Part shown: one piece after another, positions 12,251 through 22,364 of the stretch
How positions within the stretch are numbered: the first letter of the stretch is position 1
How the letters are laid out: every line of letters begins with the position of its first letter
Assembly: GCA_015501585.1 (NCBI GenBank)
Contig: JADNRY010000064.1
Span: 1-64,000, forward strand
Direction: 5' to 3'
DNA length: 64,000 nucleotides
Source: Rhodocollybia butyracea
Taxonomy: Eukaryota; Basidiomycota; Agaricomycetes; Agaricales; Omphalotaceae
Notes under the pieces: model-generated
Seen by the model: the letters and a program-made list of their open reading frames with translations, nothing else
Databases searched by the model: none
What the model was told of the DNA's origin: nothing
Position numbers and translations under genes: made by a program

Positions 12251-14904
12251 TTCGTCAAGCGAAGGATACGGGATGCCTGATTTGGCGTCGGTGGGATATC
12301 CCATTGTACTTGACAAGTACAACAAGACGGCCAATTTCGGCTATGGCGTCGACAGTAGTCATCGCGGCGTTGAATGTGTGCGAGGAAAAGTGGACCACTG
12401 GTGTAGTTGCGTTTGACTTTTCGGGTCACCGGGATTCAATGTTCATCAATCTTCAAACAAGGGATGGAATGCTTATGCTTCTTGCAGGACTAGAACTAGT
12501 GCTCATTATTTCACCACCTTCTCATGTTTTTTTACTTCTTTATAGATATCACAAACTACGACCGCCACTGCTCAAGCCAGTGTGTAAAGAAAATATGTGG
12601 TTTCGTGGGGATCGTTTTGGGAAACGTGAGCATCATAGGTGAAACTGATCTTGGTACAAGTCAGTACAGTACAAGTACAACAGGAACGCTATTTGATAAA
12701 TCATACCAGTGAACATATTTAAAAAGCCTTGATAAAAAGCCATCCCCGCAGTATCACTTGAGGCAGAGGCAGAGGGTAAAGCAGAATGAAGCGTTGTATC
12801 TTCAACTTCCACGGTGTCGTCGTAATAAGATGAAAGAGACTCGTCGAGGGCGTAGACGTTGTCCAGACCCAAGCCTACTTGAAAACGGTGCCCATCAGTC
12901 TTCCCTCTTCTCGTTCGCCGCTGTACCCTACTTGTACCCATATCCATGTGTCTCGCCGTTGAAGGTGCTCCCGCTGCTTCTCCTCTTCGAGTGAGTTAGG
13001 TGAGTAAACGTCGTAGAACTTGCAGATGGTGAGGATAGATACACCAAGGACCAGTAAGGCTGAGAATAGAATTGTGGATGTGTAGGCGAGCGTGGGTAGG
13101 AAGAGGAGGGCAGATTAAGATTTATTTCTGTTGACAAGGACGACAATAGCAATTTCGGAGGCGTTGGCGGAGCTAAATGCGAGTCTGCAGAAGCAGCGAA
13201 ACTCGGGCGAGTAAGATGGCCCAGGCTACCTGGATAGACTGTCATGGTAGACGCGCAAAGGTTCGTGATCCCGATTCCAAACGAGGACGGGGCATGAGTG
13301 TCGATGGTGGTATCGAGTGGGCCTAGCGTCAAAGTAGACAAAGAGGAAGCATGGCCGGAACCCAGCCGAGCCAACAACGAAGGCGCGCGCTTCGGAATCG
13401 AAGGAGAGGTTTCTCCTCCCTCGGTATCATCCTCCTCGTCTCGACTGATATCCACGACCTCACATCTGCGTCGCTGTGTCTTCTCAACACCAACAGGCCC
13501 CGTACCTAACCCTAACCACCTAATAACACCTAATAAAACCTGCGCTGAACCCGACGAACGTCTAGCAAGTCTAAGAGAATATTTGAAGTCTACCTCACCG
13601 GCGACTGGAGTAACCCAGCTGCCCCAACCGAATTGCGCAGACCACATAACATCAACTCGCTCTCAGCTAGTGGAAGTGGCCTCCCCTGATGCCGACAAAT
13701 CCCGTCATCGAGACCGTGTAGCCCCTAGAGAACCATCGACTGAGGGGAGAGGTCATGGATGACCTCGAAACTCCGAGGTTTATTTTGGATAGGTGACTTT
13801 GGATGAGAGAAGGGATATGGTTATGTAGAGTCGAGAAGCTCATAAACGGCGTAATGAGATTATCGACAGGCGAGGATGGAGGTGCAGCATCGGAATCGTA
13901 AAATGAATTTACGTTTGCGCTTATCGTCAACGTGGACGGAGAGCGTGAGGGTGGTGAGGGTGAGTCAGAGCTCGTAAGCAGCGAGATTTGAGAAGTGCGA
14001 AAAGGTTCATCTAGAAGGAAAAAATATCAAACCTCGTCTGGAGCAAAAAATCATAATCAAAATACTGGCCTCACACAACCCCCTTCCTCCAAGGGGTTCA
14101 CTATACCACCACACGTCCTTGCTTAGCCTCGTCGTGATACGCATGTTTGCACCCAGCGTATAAACAAACCTCGGTCCATTGTCAGAAGAAAGTTTCGTCG
14201 AGTCCATAGCAAGGGGAGAGCTCAGAGGACGGATTGAATGGTTAGGGTTATGAGTGCTAAAGCTTTCGAGTGCGATAGTACTGAAAGTACTTTTCGACGT
14301 TGCAGTATTGAGAGTGGGTCTCCTAGCATTGGCAGCGAAAATTGACACTGGTATGGTCAACATACGCATGCCCATCGCCTGGTTCTATTCCGATGGTCCA
14401 CCAGATAGCTATAGCAGTTACCAATGGCTCTTAGTATACCCAGCGTCACGTCAACAGTGGTTAAACGGTGCGAGTCTGGAGCTATGGCTCGAAGTAACGT
14501 CGGTGAATCCGAGTTGTGATTTTCGCTGAATTTTATTGTATGCCCAGGTTTTGTGTAAGTTGGTACTATGTACCAGGTAGTGAAGGAAAAAAGATAGAAG
14601 CAAGGAACGAAAGAACGGGTCCTGTGTAAAGCGGAAAGTGCGACCGTGAATGTTTGTTGAAAGTTTTCCTCTCGTTTGGCGCTCAACGGAATTTTACTTC
14701 CGCGGCGCCACTGCGGTCCATTAACGGTCCGGATAGCGGATCCTGAGTTCGACACAGCACATAAGAGTCTACTACTAGATCTGTAACCCTACAGAGATCC
14801 TATGAGAACCCTCTTTCACGGGCGATGGATAGATGTTACGATAATGTATCATCCAAGCGCTTAGGCGCATTTTTCTTTTTGCCCTTGCCCCCACCCAACT
14901 TCGC

Positions 14905-14942
14905 TCATATCCCGACGCTCATATCCCGACGCTCATATCCCA
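14905..14942. repeat. short tandem repeat, 14-bp unit
   Basis: The unit gacgctcatatccc is repeated back to back nearly three times (tcatatccc, gacgctcatatccc, gacgctcatatccca). It lies in a non-coding stretch. Confidence 0.8.
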
Positions 14943-16097
14943 ACTCCACTGGTTTCCACCGGCAGCTTCTCGCGCGCGCGACTGTTTTAATCCCGTCATA
15001 CGCTGATTGGGTTCTTTTGTATTCAAAGCTGGATCTACCAGACCAACAAAAAGGCCAGGGCAAGAAAAACCAAAGGGGTTAGAGACACATGGCTCGTGTC
15101 TTCGAATTCTGGTCCACACATCCGTCCCTCTCGACGTTTTCCTTTAGCTCTACTTTTTATTTTAATAATAAGAATGTCCTCATGTTGTCACGACTACGGA
15201 TGCGTATGAATTCCTCGCTGAACATTTCTCATCGCCTTCAAAGTGCATATTCCACGTTGAAATTAGTTTAGGTGTGTTACTGAGGCGCCTTACTCTTTTT
15301 GTTTTGCGTTTTTTGTTTTACTTTCCTTGTCAGTTTAGCTAACCCTGCCACCGCCGCTAACATTCAACGACTTCAACCTGTGCTTGCTTCAAACCCACGT
15401 CTCCCTGGTCCTCCTAAAACATATGCTTTCCCCGCCGTCTCTCTACTTCTGGATTCTCTCTCGCTATCCCTCTCACGTCTCCACCGATTCCATCTCTCAA
15501 AGTCATTCCAAGCTTGACGAAGAATTCGACCGCTTGAAACAGGCACTTAAAATCTCATCTGAACATAGTTCCATTGTGCGCAAATTGCCCTCCATCTTTC
15601 ACAACTCTCCAATACCATTTCGAATCTTATCGTCGGCCCATGCAGGATCCTTCATTCCAACTTGCTTTCGGGTGGTTTAGCATTCGTTTTGTGCTGGGGT
15701 GGAATGTGAGGGAAGGCGTTGGAGTGGGTGACAAGTTTCTTGGGCTGTTTGTAAGGGATGTTGAGATGGAGAAACAGAGCGGGAGAGGGAGAGGGAAGCC
15801 CGTCGTTATTGGATCCAGCAACAGCCGAGAACAGCAACTACCGACGCCGCCCGCAGTGCGTCGGGTCAGTACCGGATGAAGAGCAAGTTGCTCTACAGGA
15901 TTGTAATCCCATTCTAATGGTCTCACCTACCTCCAACTGATGTTATTATTAGCAATTATGTATTGGGGTACTAGTGAACATACGGAGGCGAATGAACAGA
16001 AATACTTCTATCGTGGTCACCCACTCCTTGTTTTCGAGATTTGATCTATGCGTTAGGGAGGACGGGGCATTCAAGAGATGGAGAGTCATTGTTACAA

Positions 16098-16159
16098 GCT
16101 AGCTGCATACGGAGGTGGCGAACCTATGCCCGCCTACCCAGTAGATAAATAGAGCTAGC
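16098..16159. repeat. foldback repeat, copy 3
   Basis: GCTAGC at both edges, hairpin core ggcgaacctatgcccgcc at 16117-16134, and the shared flank ctgcatacggagg on one side. It marks the left side of the interval that contains the chimeric gene fragments. The base outward of CTAG is C, not T. Confidence 0.65.
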
Positions 16160-17509
16160 AGTGGAGGAAAGAAAAAGAAACAGGACCCTTCTAGGCTGAT
16201 TACCATATTAAGATACCGGCGCTAGGAGTTACGATCAATCTTGTCCCGCGCGCTTGTTTCCATTTTCTTCTTCTCTCACCCCCAGCTAGAACAAGTTGCC
16301 GACTGGTAATGCATTAATGGCTCTCACAAAGCCGCCGGGCTAACTAGGCGGAAATTTGTTCCTACTGTCCTGAATATACTTCCAGGCATTCCCATTCATC
16401 CCAACAAGCTCTTTACCCAACACCCTGTGCAATCCAAGAATCACTTTCCATTCATGATCATGGCGGCTTTCAATCCATGTGATATTCCTTTTCCTGAAAG
16501 AGAAAGGAGGAAACTACCAAAGTGAGTATTCCAAAACATATCTATACTTCGCTAGCTAATTCCCGACAAGTAGCACACTTTTCGTCGTCTGATCCATCCT
16601 TCCTGCTTTGATTCGCCTTGCATCCAAACCGATTCCTACGTGGCCCAGAGCTTCACTATTGAATAGCTCACCGGCACCCCCAACTTCCTCAATACGCTGT
16701 CATAACAAAAACGCGTTCACGTTTTCGCGGAAAAACCCATTGACTCCACTCGTCCTACTCTCTCCTACATCCCTCTTGCCCGGTTCCTGAACGTGAACGC
16801 GTGAACTTCCACTTTCATACACACCCTTGTCACCGGCAGTGCTGATTTCAGCCTCATCTTGTTAGCTGTCTCAGACGTCTCAGTCACGATGTTACTGTCC
16901 TCGACAACTTTTTACCGGTTCGAAAACCGCTGCCCGTCATTGGGTCATCTCACCAAGCAAACCAAGGCCCATTTCTTCATTCTGGGTAAGTTGACGCCAG
17001 AATATGTTTGGTATTACAACTGAATTGATCTCTCTAGCTCTAGCACACGGCTATCACTGTCAAGATAGTGTCGATGTCTGTGTCACCCATTTCTCCAACA
17101 CGTACAGTCCTCGCAGTAACCAAAAGCGGCGTCTGGACGTCGGACACTTCCTCCTCTGCCTATTTCAACTCTCTTTCGTTCCAGATCAATGACTTTTCCT
17201 GCTCCACTGTCGTCGTACGGCCGACCATCTCTAACCACCGTGCGCTCACAAACCACCTTCTCATACTTCATTTCCTGTGCCCAGACTTTTTCCTGGAGCC
17301 GCCCTCTCGTCGCGCTGCCCAATTCTTAGGCTTTTAGGTCCACGAAAAATCCCCGTGCACTCATGAATGAGCACCCTCTCATACTTTGTTTCCTCGGCGC
17401 CCAGACCTTTTTCCTGGAGCCGCCTCTTGCCGCCAATATCTTCGTCCGCACGGAATTGCCGCCCGATTCTTAGGCTTTGTTCCAATAGTTGATTCACCGA
17501 AGCCTCTGC

Positions 17510-18335
17510 AGTCACGTATCTACAACTTGGCTGCGAAACTAGTTGTTGTGAGGAGCCGTAGTGAATCGCAGGCTTTGCTTTCCAGGTGAGTATTGCACAA
17601 GGCTTTTTTTAAAAAAAACTTTTATTTACAAATACTTGAATTTGCAGGAGCATCACCGGCTTTGGAAAAACTTTGAATCTGCGCCTCTTCACAAGATTAT
17701 TGAACAGGTCAATACCCTCGGCATCGTCCTTGACTCGGTCGGTAATCCGAAAACAATTAGCAACCCAAACGCTTCGCGGCACGGTCGTTACACCGAACTA
17801 CACTTCAACGAGCGTGAGCGAATCTCTGACGCCAAAGTTCTTATACCAGCTTGACCAGTATTGTCTCAATGGTTTCACCCAGGAAGAGCGTTCCTTGCAT
17901 GTATTCTACCATTTCATCGCAGGATGTACTTCTGCAGAACGAGATGCTTTTACCTCCAAAGACCCTTTGGACTATACCCTTCTGGCTTCATCTGGCACTT
18001 ACCGTCTTCCTGTTGGCCCGTTCGGCAATGATTCCGTAGCAATAGGAGATCTCCGAGCCGCTATGCGTACTTTCGGTTTCAAACCCAAAGCAGCGTTAGC
18101 CATCTTCGGCCTTCTAATCATCCACCTTCTTCTTGAAAATCTCGAATTCGGCCAAGGTATTTTCCACGATGTCTCTGCTCACGTTGCCAATGTCGAAGTT
18201 CTCCTGTCTTCTTGGGGTCTCCTTCAAAGATCTCTTGGCAGGTTCTGACAAGCAAGACGAGATCCTTACACGATTCTCCTTGCTTTCGTGGTTGAGACTG
18301 CCAATCACAAAGTTGCTCCTTCTTCCAAGGATACG
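17510..18335 (+). pseudogene. broken fragment of chitin synthase myosin motor domain
   Basis: The peptides match the myosin head found at the N-terminus of fungal class V/VII chitin synthases, read in order but in changing frames. Exon 1 (to 17585) reads RIYNLAAKLVVV and SESQALLSR. After a 62-nt intron (17586-17647) comes a P-loop-like ITGFGKTLNLRLFTRLL. Then NPNASRHGRYTELHFNER, EERSLHVFYHFIAGC, YTLLASSGTYRLPVGPF, LRAAMRTFGFKPK, HDVSAHVANVEVL, and finally AFVVETANHKVAP. The frame shifts at least four times, near 17705, 17850, 18200 and 18270. The kept intron shows that the fragment derives from genomic DNA, not from a processed transcript. Only a slice of the motor is present (about 260 residues of a family whose full proteins exceed 1,500), with no transmembrane or catalytic chitin synthase part nearby. 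Confidence 0.85.
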
Positions 18336-18420
18336 CTTTTCATTTTGTTTAGTTTCTTTGAACTTTCTCATCGTTCCATCTCGGTGAAAACTATCTACAT
18401 GCGCTCTACCCTCAATTCTC

Positions 18421-18672
18421 ATAATGTCCGCAACCCCCACTGTTCAGTCTCGCCGATTATGTACCATGGCGGACAACAGTCAGGTATGTATTCCTCATTC
18501 TCTTTTGAACTTACGCTGATATACTCTCCCTAGCCAAGAAACCCAGCGCAACTGCGACTCCTCCACAGGGTGGCATCCATCCTTTATGCGAGTTCTGCCA
18601 TGAGTGCTTCTTCAGCGAAGACGAGGTGTACACACCCATGCGTGAACGACACGAAGAGTGTTTCGTGGTAGT
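18421..18672 (+). pseudogene. fragment of a Hel2/ZNF598-type zinc-finger region
   Basis: An open segment ends at 18483, followed by a 50-nt GT-AG intron (18484-18533). The next exon reads HPLCEFCHECFFSEDEVY, then MRERHEECFV. This matches a C2H2 zinc-finger segment of the ribosome-quality-control E3 ligase Hel2 (ZNF598), where HPxCEFC and MRERHEEC are typical in fungi. Family proteins put a His in the position here read as Pro (EVYTPM). There is no RING domain upstream and no continuation downstream, so this is a captured or leftover piece. It directly follows the myosin fragment on the same strand. Confidence 0.65.
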
Positions 18673-18719
18673 ATGTCTCATCTGACCCTTAAAACTTACG
18701 ATCCGGTCTTCGGAATTTC

Positions 18720-20590
18720 TAGTGGCCCTGGAGACGCACCTCCGTAATTCTCTCCGCACTCGCACTGGTAGTGCTGGCTCTACATCTCGAGGCTCAGCAA
18801 AGCCCGCTGCTACTACAGCGCCAGCACTTCAGTCTACGCCCCAGCGTAGCTTCATAAATCAGTCTCCAGATGTGCGTGCCAGGGGCAGGACAGTTACTGT
18901 CGACGCCCTTCTGGATCAGCCGACGAGACGTAACTCTAGGGTGACTGCGTTGCAGCAGCCTGCAACGCTGCCGTCCGACCTCTGTCTTGAGCCGCCGTGA
19001 AGCCTCCTAAGGCAAAGCCTGCTCCCCTTCCGGCTGTACTGTACCCAAAAAAACTCGGCCGTTACTGAGAGGAAGTCCGAGGACGAGACAGTTAGGGTCC
19101 AGGCGCACAGAATTGAGGGCAACACTGTCCTGATCAGCTCCAAGCTCCCAGCAGGGTCAGCTCAGATGTCAACCGTCTGCGGATAGATGTGCCCGCGCTG
19201 CAGGCCGCAGTATCAGCCACGGATTCACCGACTCCGCCGTCAGCCCGACCTTCAACTGCCCCTCCTCGCCCCTCTGGTCCATTGGCCTCGCCTGTACCAA
19301 AAGCTCCCGTTCCGCAGCCTCTTGCTTGTGCACCGCCGTCGCCTGCCATCTCCTCGCCTCCTCCCCGCCCATCATCGTTGCCGCCACATCCCAATTTCCT
19401 CCGGCCTGCTCTCCCCTACCCTCTCCCTTCCGGTCTTCCGCTCCTCCCTCCTCTCTCGCCTACTGTCTCGGTCTTCTACTCTCTCCTGACTTCTCTCCCA
19501 GCCCAGCTGTTGATCCCGACCTTCTATTCGCTACCCAATATACCTCCAGAGGTCTGTACCATTACCCTCTTTCCAAGTTGGTGCTAAAATGGAAATTTTT
19601 TTACGGCAGGCTGGAACAGTTGGCCCCGAGAGTGTTATCATGCCAATTACTATCTCTCACTTTGGAATGACATGGCCTGTTCCTCATCGAACGGTCAAAC
19701 AATACTCTTGTGAGTTAGTTGTGATGCAGTGCCCCAGCTTGTCATGAACGTCTCCAATCTTCTGAGCTATGAGGGGTGGAAATGTAAAGTTTTCCTCTCA
19801 TGCAAAAGAACGCCGTTTTGACCGATACATACGCACTAGACTACCCTACCTCTACTCGAAAACTCCATTGTCCGGAAGACGCGTGAAATGCCCGAGGAGC
19901 TTATTATCCCTATCTTTACATCGTCAAGGAGGATAACGGGAGATGGATCAAGGATATTTCGACAGCTGTTTTTGAGGTAAGCATCGATACCTTTATTTCT
20001 TTCTCTCTCGATCCACCATCATACTAACCACAGTTAATTTCCTGCAGTACACCGTCTTCTCCTTAGGAACAATCACATTCATCCTCTCAGAGTGATATAT
20101 GACGCGGATTTGCAGTATGCAGTGTATGAAGATGGAAGGCAGTATGGAAGGGTTATATACCGATCTTGCTGATATGGCGTGAGTGATCATCGATTAACGA
20201 TGTTTCAAGCCTAGCCCTGACCCGTTACCTGCATTTTTAGTTGCTCCACCACCCGAACCATCCCAACACTGTGAAGCCTCCTCTGCTCCTTCCACTCTCC
20301 CTGATTCACCAATATAGCCGTACATATACTAGTGTGCCTTGCGCATCCTGGCCCATTTCACGCTCGCTATTCTCGCTATCGGCGCTTGGAGAACGACGCA
20401 AAAGTCTTTGGGGGAATGCATTCGTGGGAGCGTACTTGGGGTATAATGACTATACGGGGTGCTCGGGGTACAGAAGGCTCAAAAAAGGATTAGATGAGGC
20501 GATCCTTTGTAAGGAGGTCTGTGACTTTTATCTCCTCAAAGCTTCGCAAGTCAACGCGCCGCACCAACGCTGAGATCTATAATCTGAACT
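18720..20590 (+). other. unassigned part of the fragment array, proline-rich
   Basis: Contains a Pro/Ser-rich open segment at 19189-19587 and several short open pieces (e.g. RVIYDADLQYAVYEDGRQYG at about 20095-20155, after an acceptor-like ttcctgcag). No piece can be joined to another or assigned to a family. Upstream of the DUF6698 piece, one stretch (about 20535-20590) reads TRRTNAEIYNLN in a frame one base off from the following exon. Confidence 0.3.
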
Positions 20591-20593
20591 ACT

Positions 20594-21016
20594 ATGAGTC
20601 CTCGTATGATTGCATACGCGGCTGTTATGGTGTGCAAAATCCATTCTTCATGTCTTGATCTCCTGCTTATCTTGCACTTCTTTAGCTTCGCTTTGGTCTC
20701 TCTGGTACATCCACCGGGGGAACTGACCGTTCATTCCCTTACGAGTCTTTCTACAACGCAATAATTGGTTTCTTTGAAGATGTCGAGGTTGGCTCGGAAG
20801 AAAAAGAACGAAACAAGAAACTGCTGGCATGGTGGAATCCGTATGTTTATCTCTGTTTTAATATAGTCCAGCTGTTATTGTAGGGCGGTTTTCTCTGGAA
20901 GCAACGACGGTTTAACGAACGATCAGTCGCTGCAAGGATTCCGCAACACCCTGACGAATATCAATGGGCAGCATCGCGCCAATTCATCCAGCAGTGGCAC
21001 TGAAATTGACACGTAG
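20594..21016 (+). pseudogene. C-terminal part of a DUF6698 protein
   Basis: Three exons join in frame: 20594-20629, 20686-20840, 20884-21016 (stop TAG), with introns of 56 and 43 nt. The product reads MSPRMIAYAAVM, LRFGLSGTSTGG, SFYNAIIGFFEDVEV, then KKLLAWWNPAVFSGS. This is the end of the DUF6698 domain common in Agaricomycetes (typical 'IAYxAxxxRFALSS ... FYNxxLELFED ... LLxWWNxxVFP'). The family's N-terminal 200 or so residues are missing or out of frame: the preceding NAEIYNLN piece is shifted by one base. The function of DUF6698 is unknown. I take this as a truncated copy lying in the same orientation as the myosin and Hel2 fragments. Confidence 0.7.
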
Positions 21017-22364
21017 TGCGCCCACGTTGTAGCTTTTGTAGTTGTTTGTGTCTTTTATTACACGCCAATTCAATTGTTTTGCAATCTTGTTTCGTCTACC
21101 AAGCAATCACCATTTAGATTGAGGAAGGTAATAAGAAACCTGAGAGGTATAAAGACTCATAATACGATGACCGATTTAGTATATTCACACTTGGTACATT
21201 CCTCCAAGCTCATTATACTACGATACCATCAGAGCCTATGATGGCAGTACCTACGACCGGTTCGTCGAGCTTTGAAGCATGTCCTATGTGTGTCCAACGT
21301 GTATCTTGAAAGGAAGACTTGGAGGCAGGGAAAGGGAACACCAAATGCGATAGAGTGCACTTCGAGAATAAACAAGCTTTTTGTGATACACTGACAAACA
21401 ACAATCTCGACTACTATGACCTCGCTGTCTACACGAAACCTGCACTATCTGCTCTGTACCAGAACCTTGTTTGGCCTATGTATTGTGGTTCCATGAAAAG
21501 AGATGTGTCACGTCTCAGATCTCAACAAGCTGATGCGGTCGAATTGAATCCGAGTGGAAGGGACCTACCACGAGTGACACTTCCCTGCCCTCGGCCTCGT
21601 CTGGCAAGATTCTGGCTTTCGCTGTATAATCGCCAACGACAGCATTGTGCGGCGTCAAGGCGTTCATCGCTTCCTGCAACGAGAGTGCGAACAAATCCAA
21701 ATATTCCTTTTCTTTCCGTTTCAGATATGTAGAATTCGAAGTTTTCGACGTACGATCCTGGCCTACGTTGCGGTTCTGGCTGGGTGTACCAGACGCGCTC
21801 ATCGCCGAGCGCGACTACCTGAAGGATAAGGGGGTAATTTTAGGGTGAGATGATTAGGAGCACCGAGGAAGCAAGGTACGGACTGCCGTACAGCCAACCA
21901 GCAGCGATCCACGGGGTGCTGATGTTCACTTCCGAGATAAATGGCGTACAGAGCTGTTGTGGGGTGGTGTGCAGGCTATGAGTTATAGCCAGATCATGTG
22001 AGTCAAAACTAACCGTACGCGGGGTTGGCGGGTATGTGTTCGCCTGCTTTGTATTTAACTAGCAGCAGGCATCTGGTGCCAGATTTCATTGGCAGATAGA
22101 CAGGCTTCCCAGGTGCTTGGGCCTCATATCCAGATATTTGTAAGCTGGCTGCTGTTCAGGGTTTTCTTTACGCTTATTAACACAATATAAGTTTAAATCT
22201 TTTCTTTAAGCTTCCTTGGACTGATACAATCCTGATACCTATTTATTCTGGACCATTCACTACTTTGCTATCAGCTTTACCAAGCTTATACAGTAATTAG
22301 TTACGTTGCTACTAATCAAACCATTCCGGTTTAACTGGTTACATTGCCACTCCACCAATCTGTA
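21017..22364. other. no supported gene; spacer between fragment array and dioxygenase gene
   Basis: Two overlapping open segments (21319-21732 plus; 21802-21515 minus, e.g. KEYLDLFALSLQEAMNAL) lack recognisable domains. The stretch ends with the foldback repeat at 22009-22062 and an AT-rich spacer. Confidence 0.4.
22009..22062 (+). repeat. foldback repeat, copy 5 (most diverged)
   Basis: Left edge ctaaccgtacgc, hairpin core ggcgggtatgtgttcgcc at 22027-22044, right edge ttaactag with CTAG at 22059-22062. It lines up with copy 4 base by base through the core and to the CTAG. The base after CTAG is C. It lies 300 bp beyond the 3' end of the dioxygenase gene and 1 kb after the DUF6698 fragment. 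Confidence 0.6.

Larger units (their letters stand above)
12251..17490. other. 5.2 kb with no gene I can support
   Basis: The longest open segment is 13647-12928 on the minus strand (239 codons, Ser/Pro-rich, no recognised domain), overlapped by an antisense ORF at 13298-13762. Other open segments at 14375-14007 (minus) and 15384-15680 (plus; includes KLDEEFDRLKQALKISSEH) cannot be joined into a convincing gene. A tandem repeat at 14905-14942 and a foldback repeat at 16098-16159 lie here. Base composition and many short overlapping ORFs suggest decayed or intergenic DNA. Confidence 0.4.

Noticed and set aside
13500..13540. Telomere-like ccctaaccctaacc
   Set aside because: Less than two units, inside ordinary sequence; no array.
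12928..13762. Overlapping long ORFs on both strands (239 and 154 codons) as genes
   Set aside because: Ser/Pro-rich composition, no recognised motif, no splice chain, and each is open partly because of the other's base composition.
19189..19670. Three overlapping proline/leucine-rich ORFs
   Set aside because: C-rich low-complexity sequence keeps several frames open at once; no domain.
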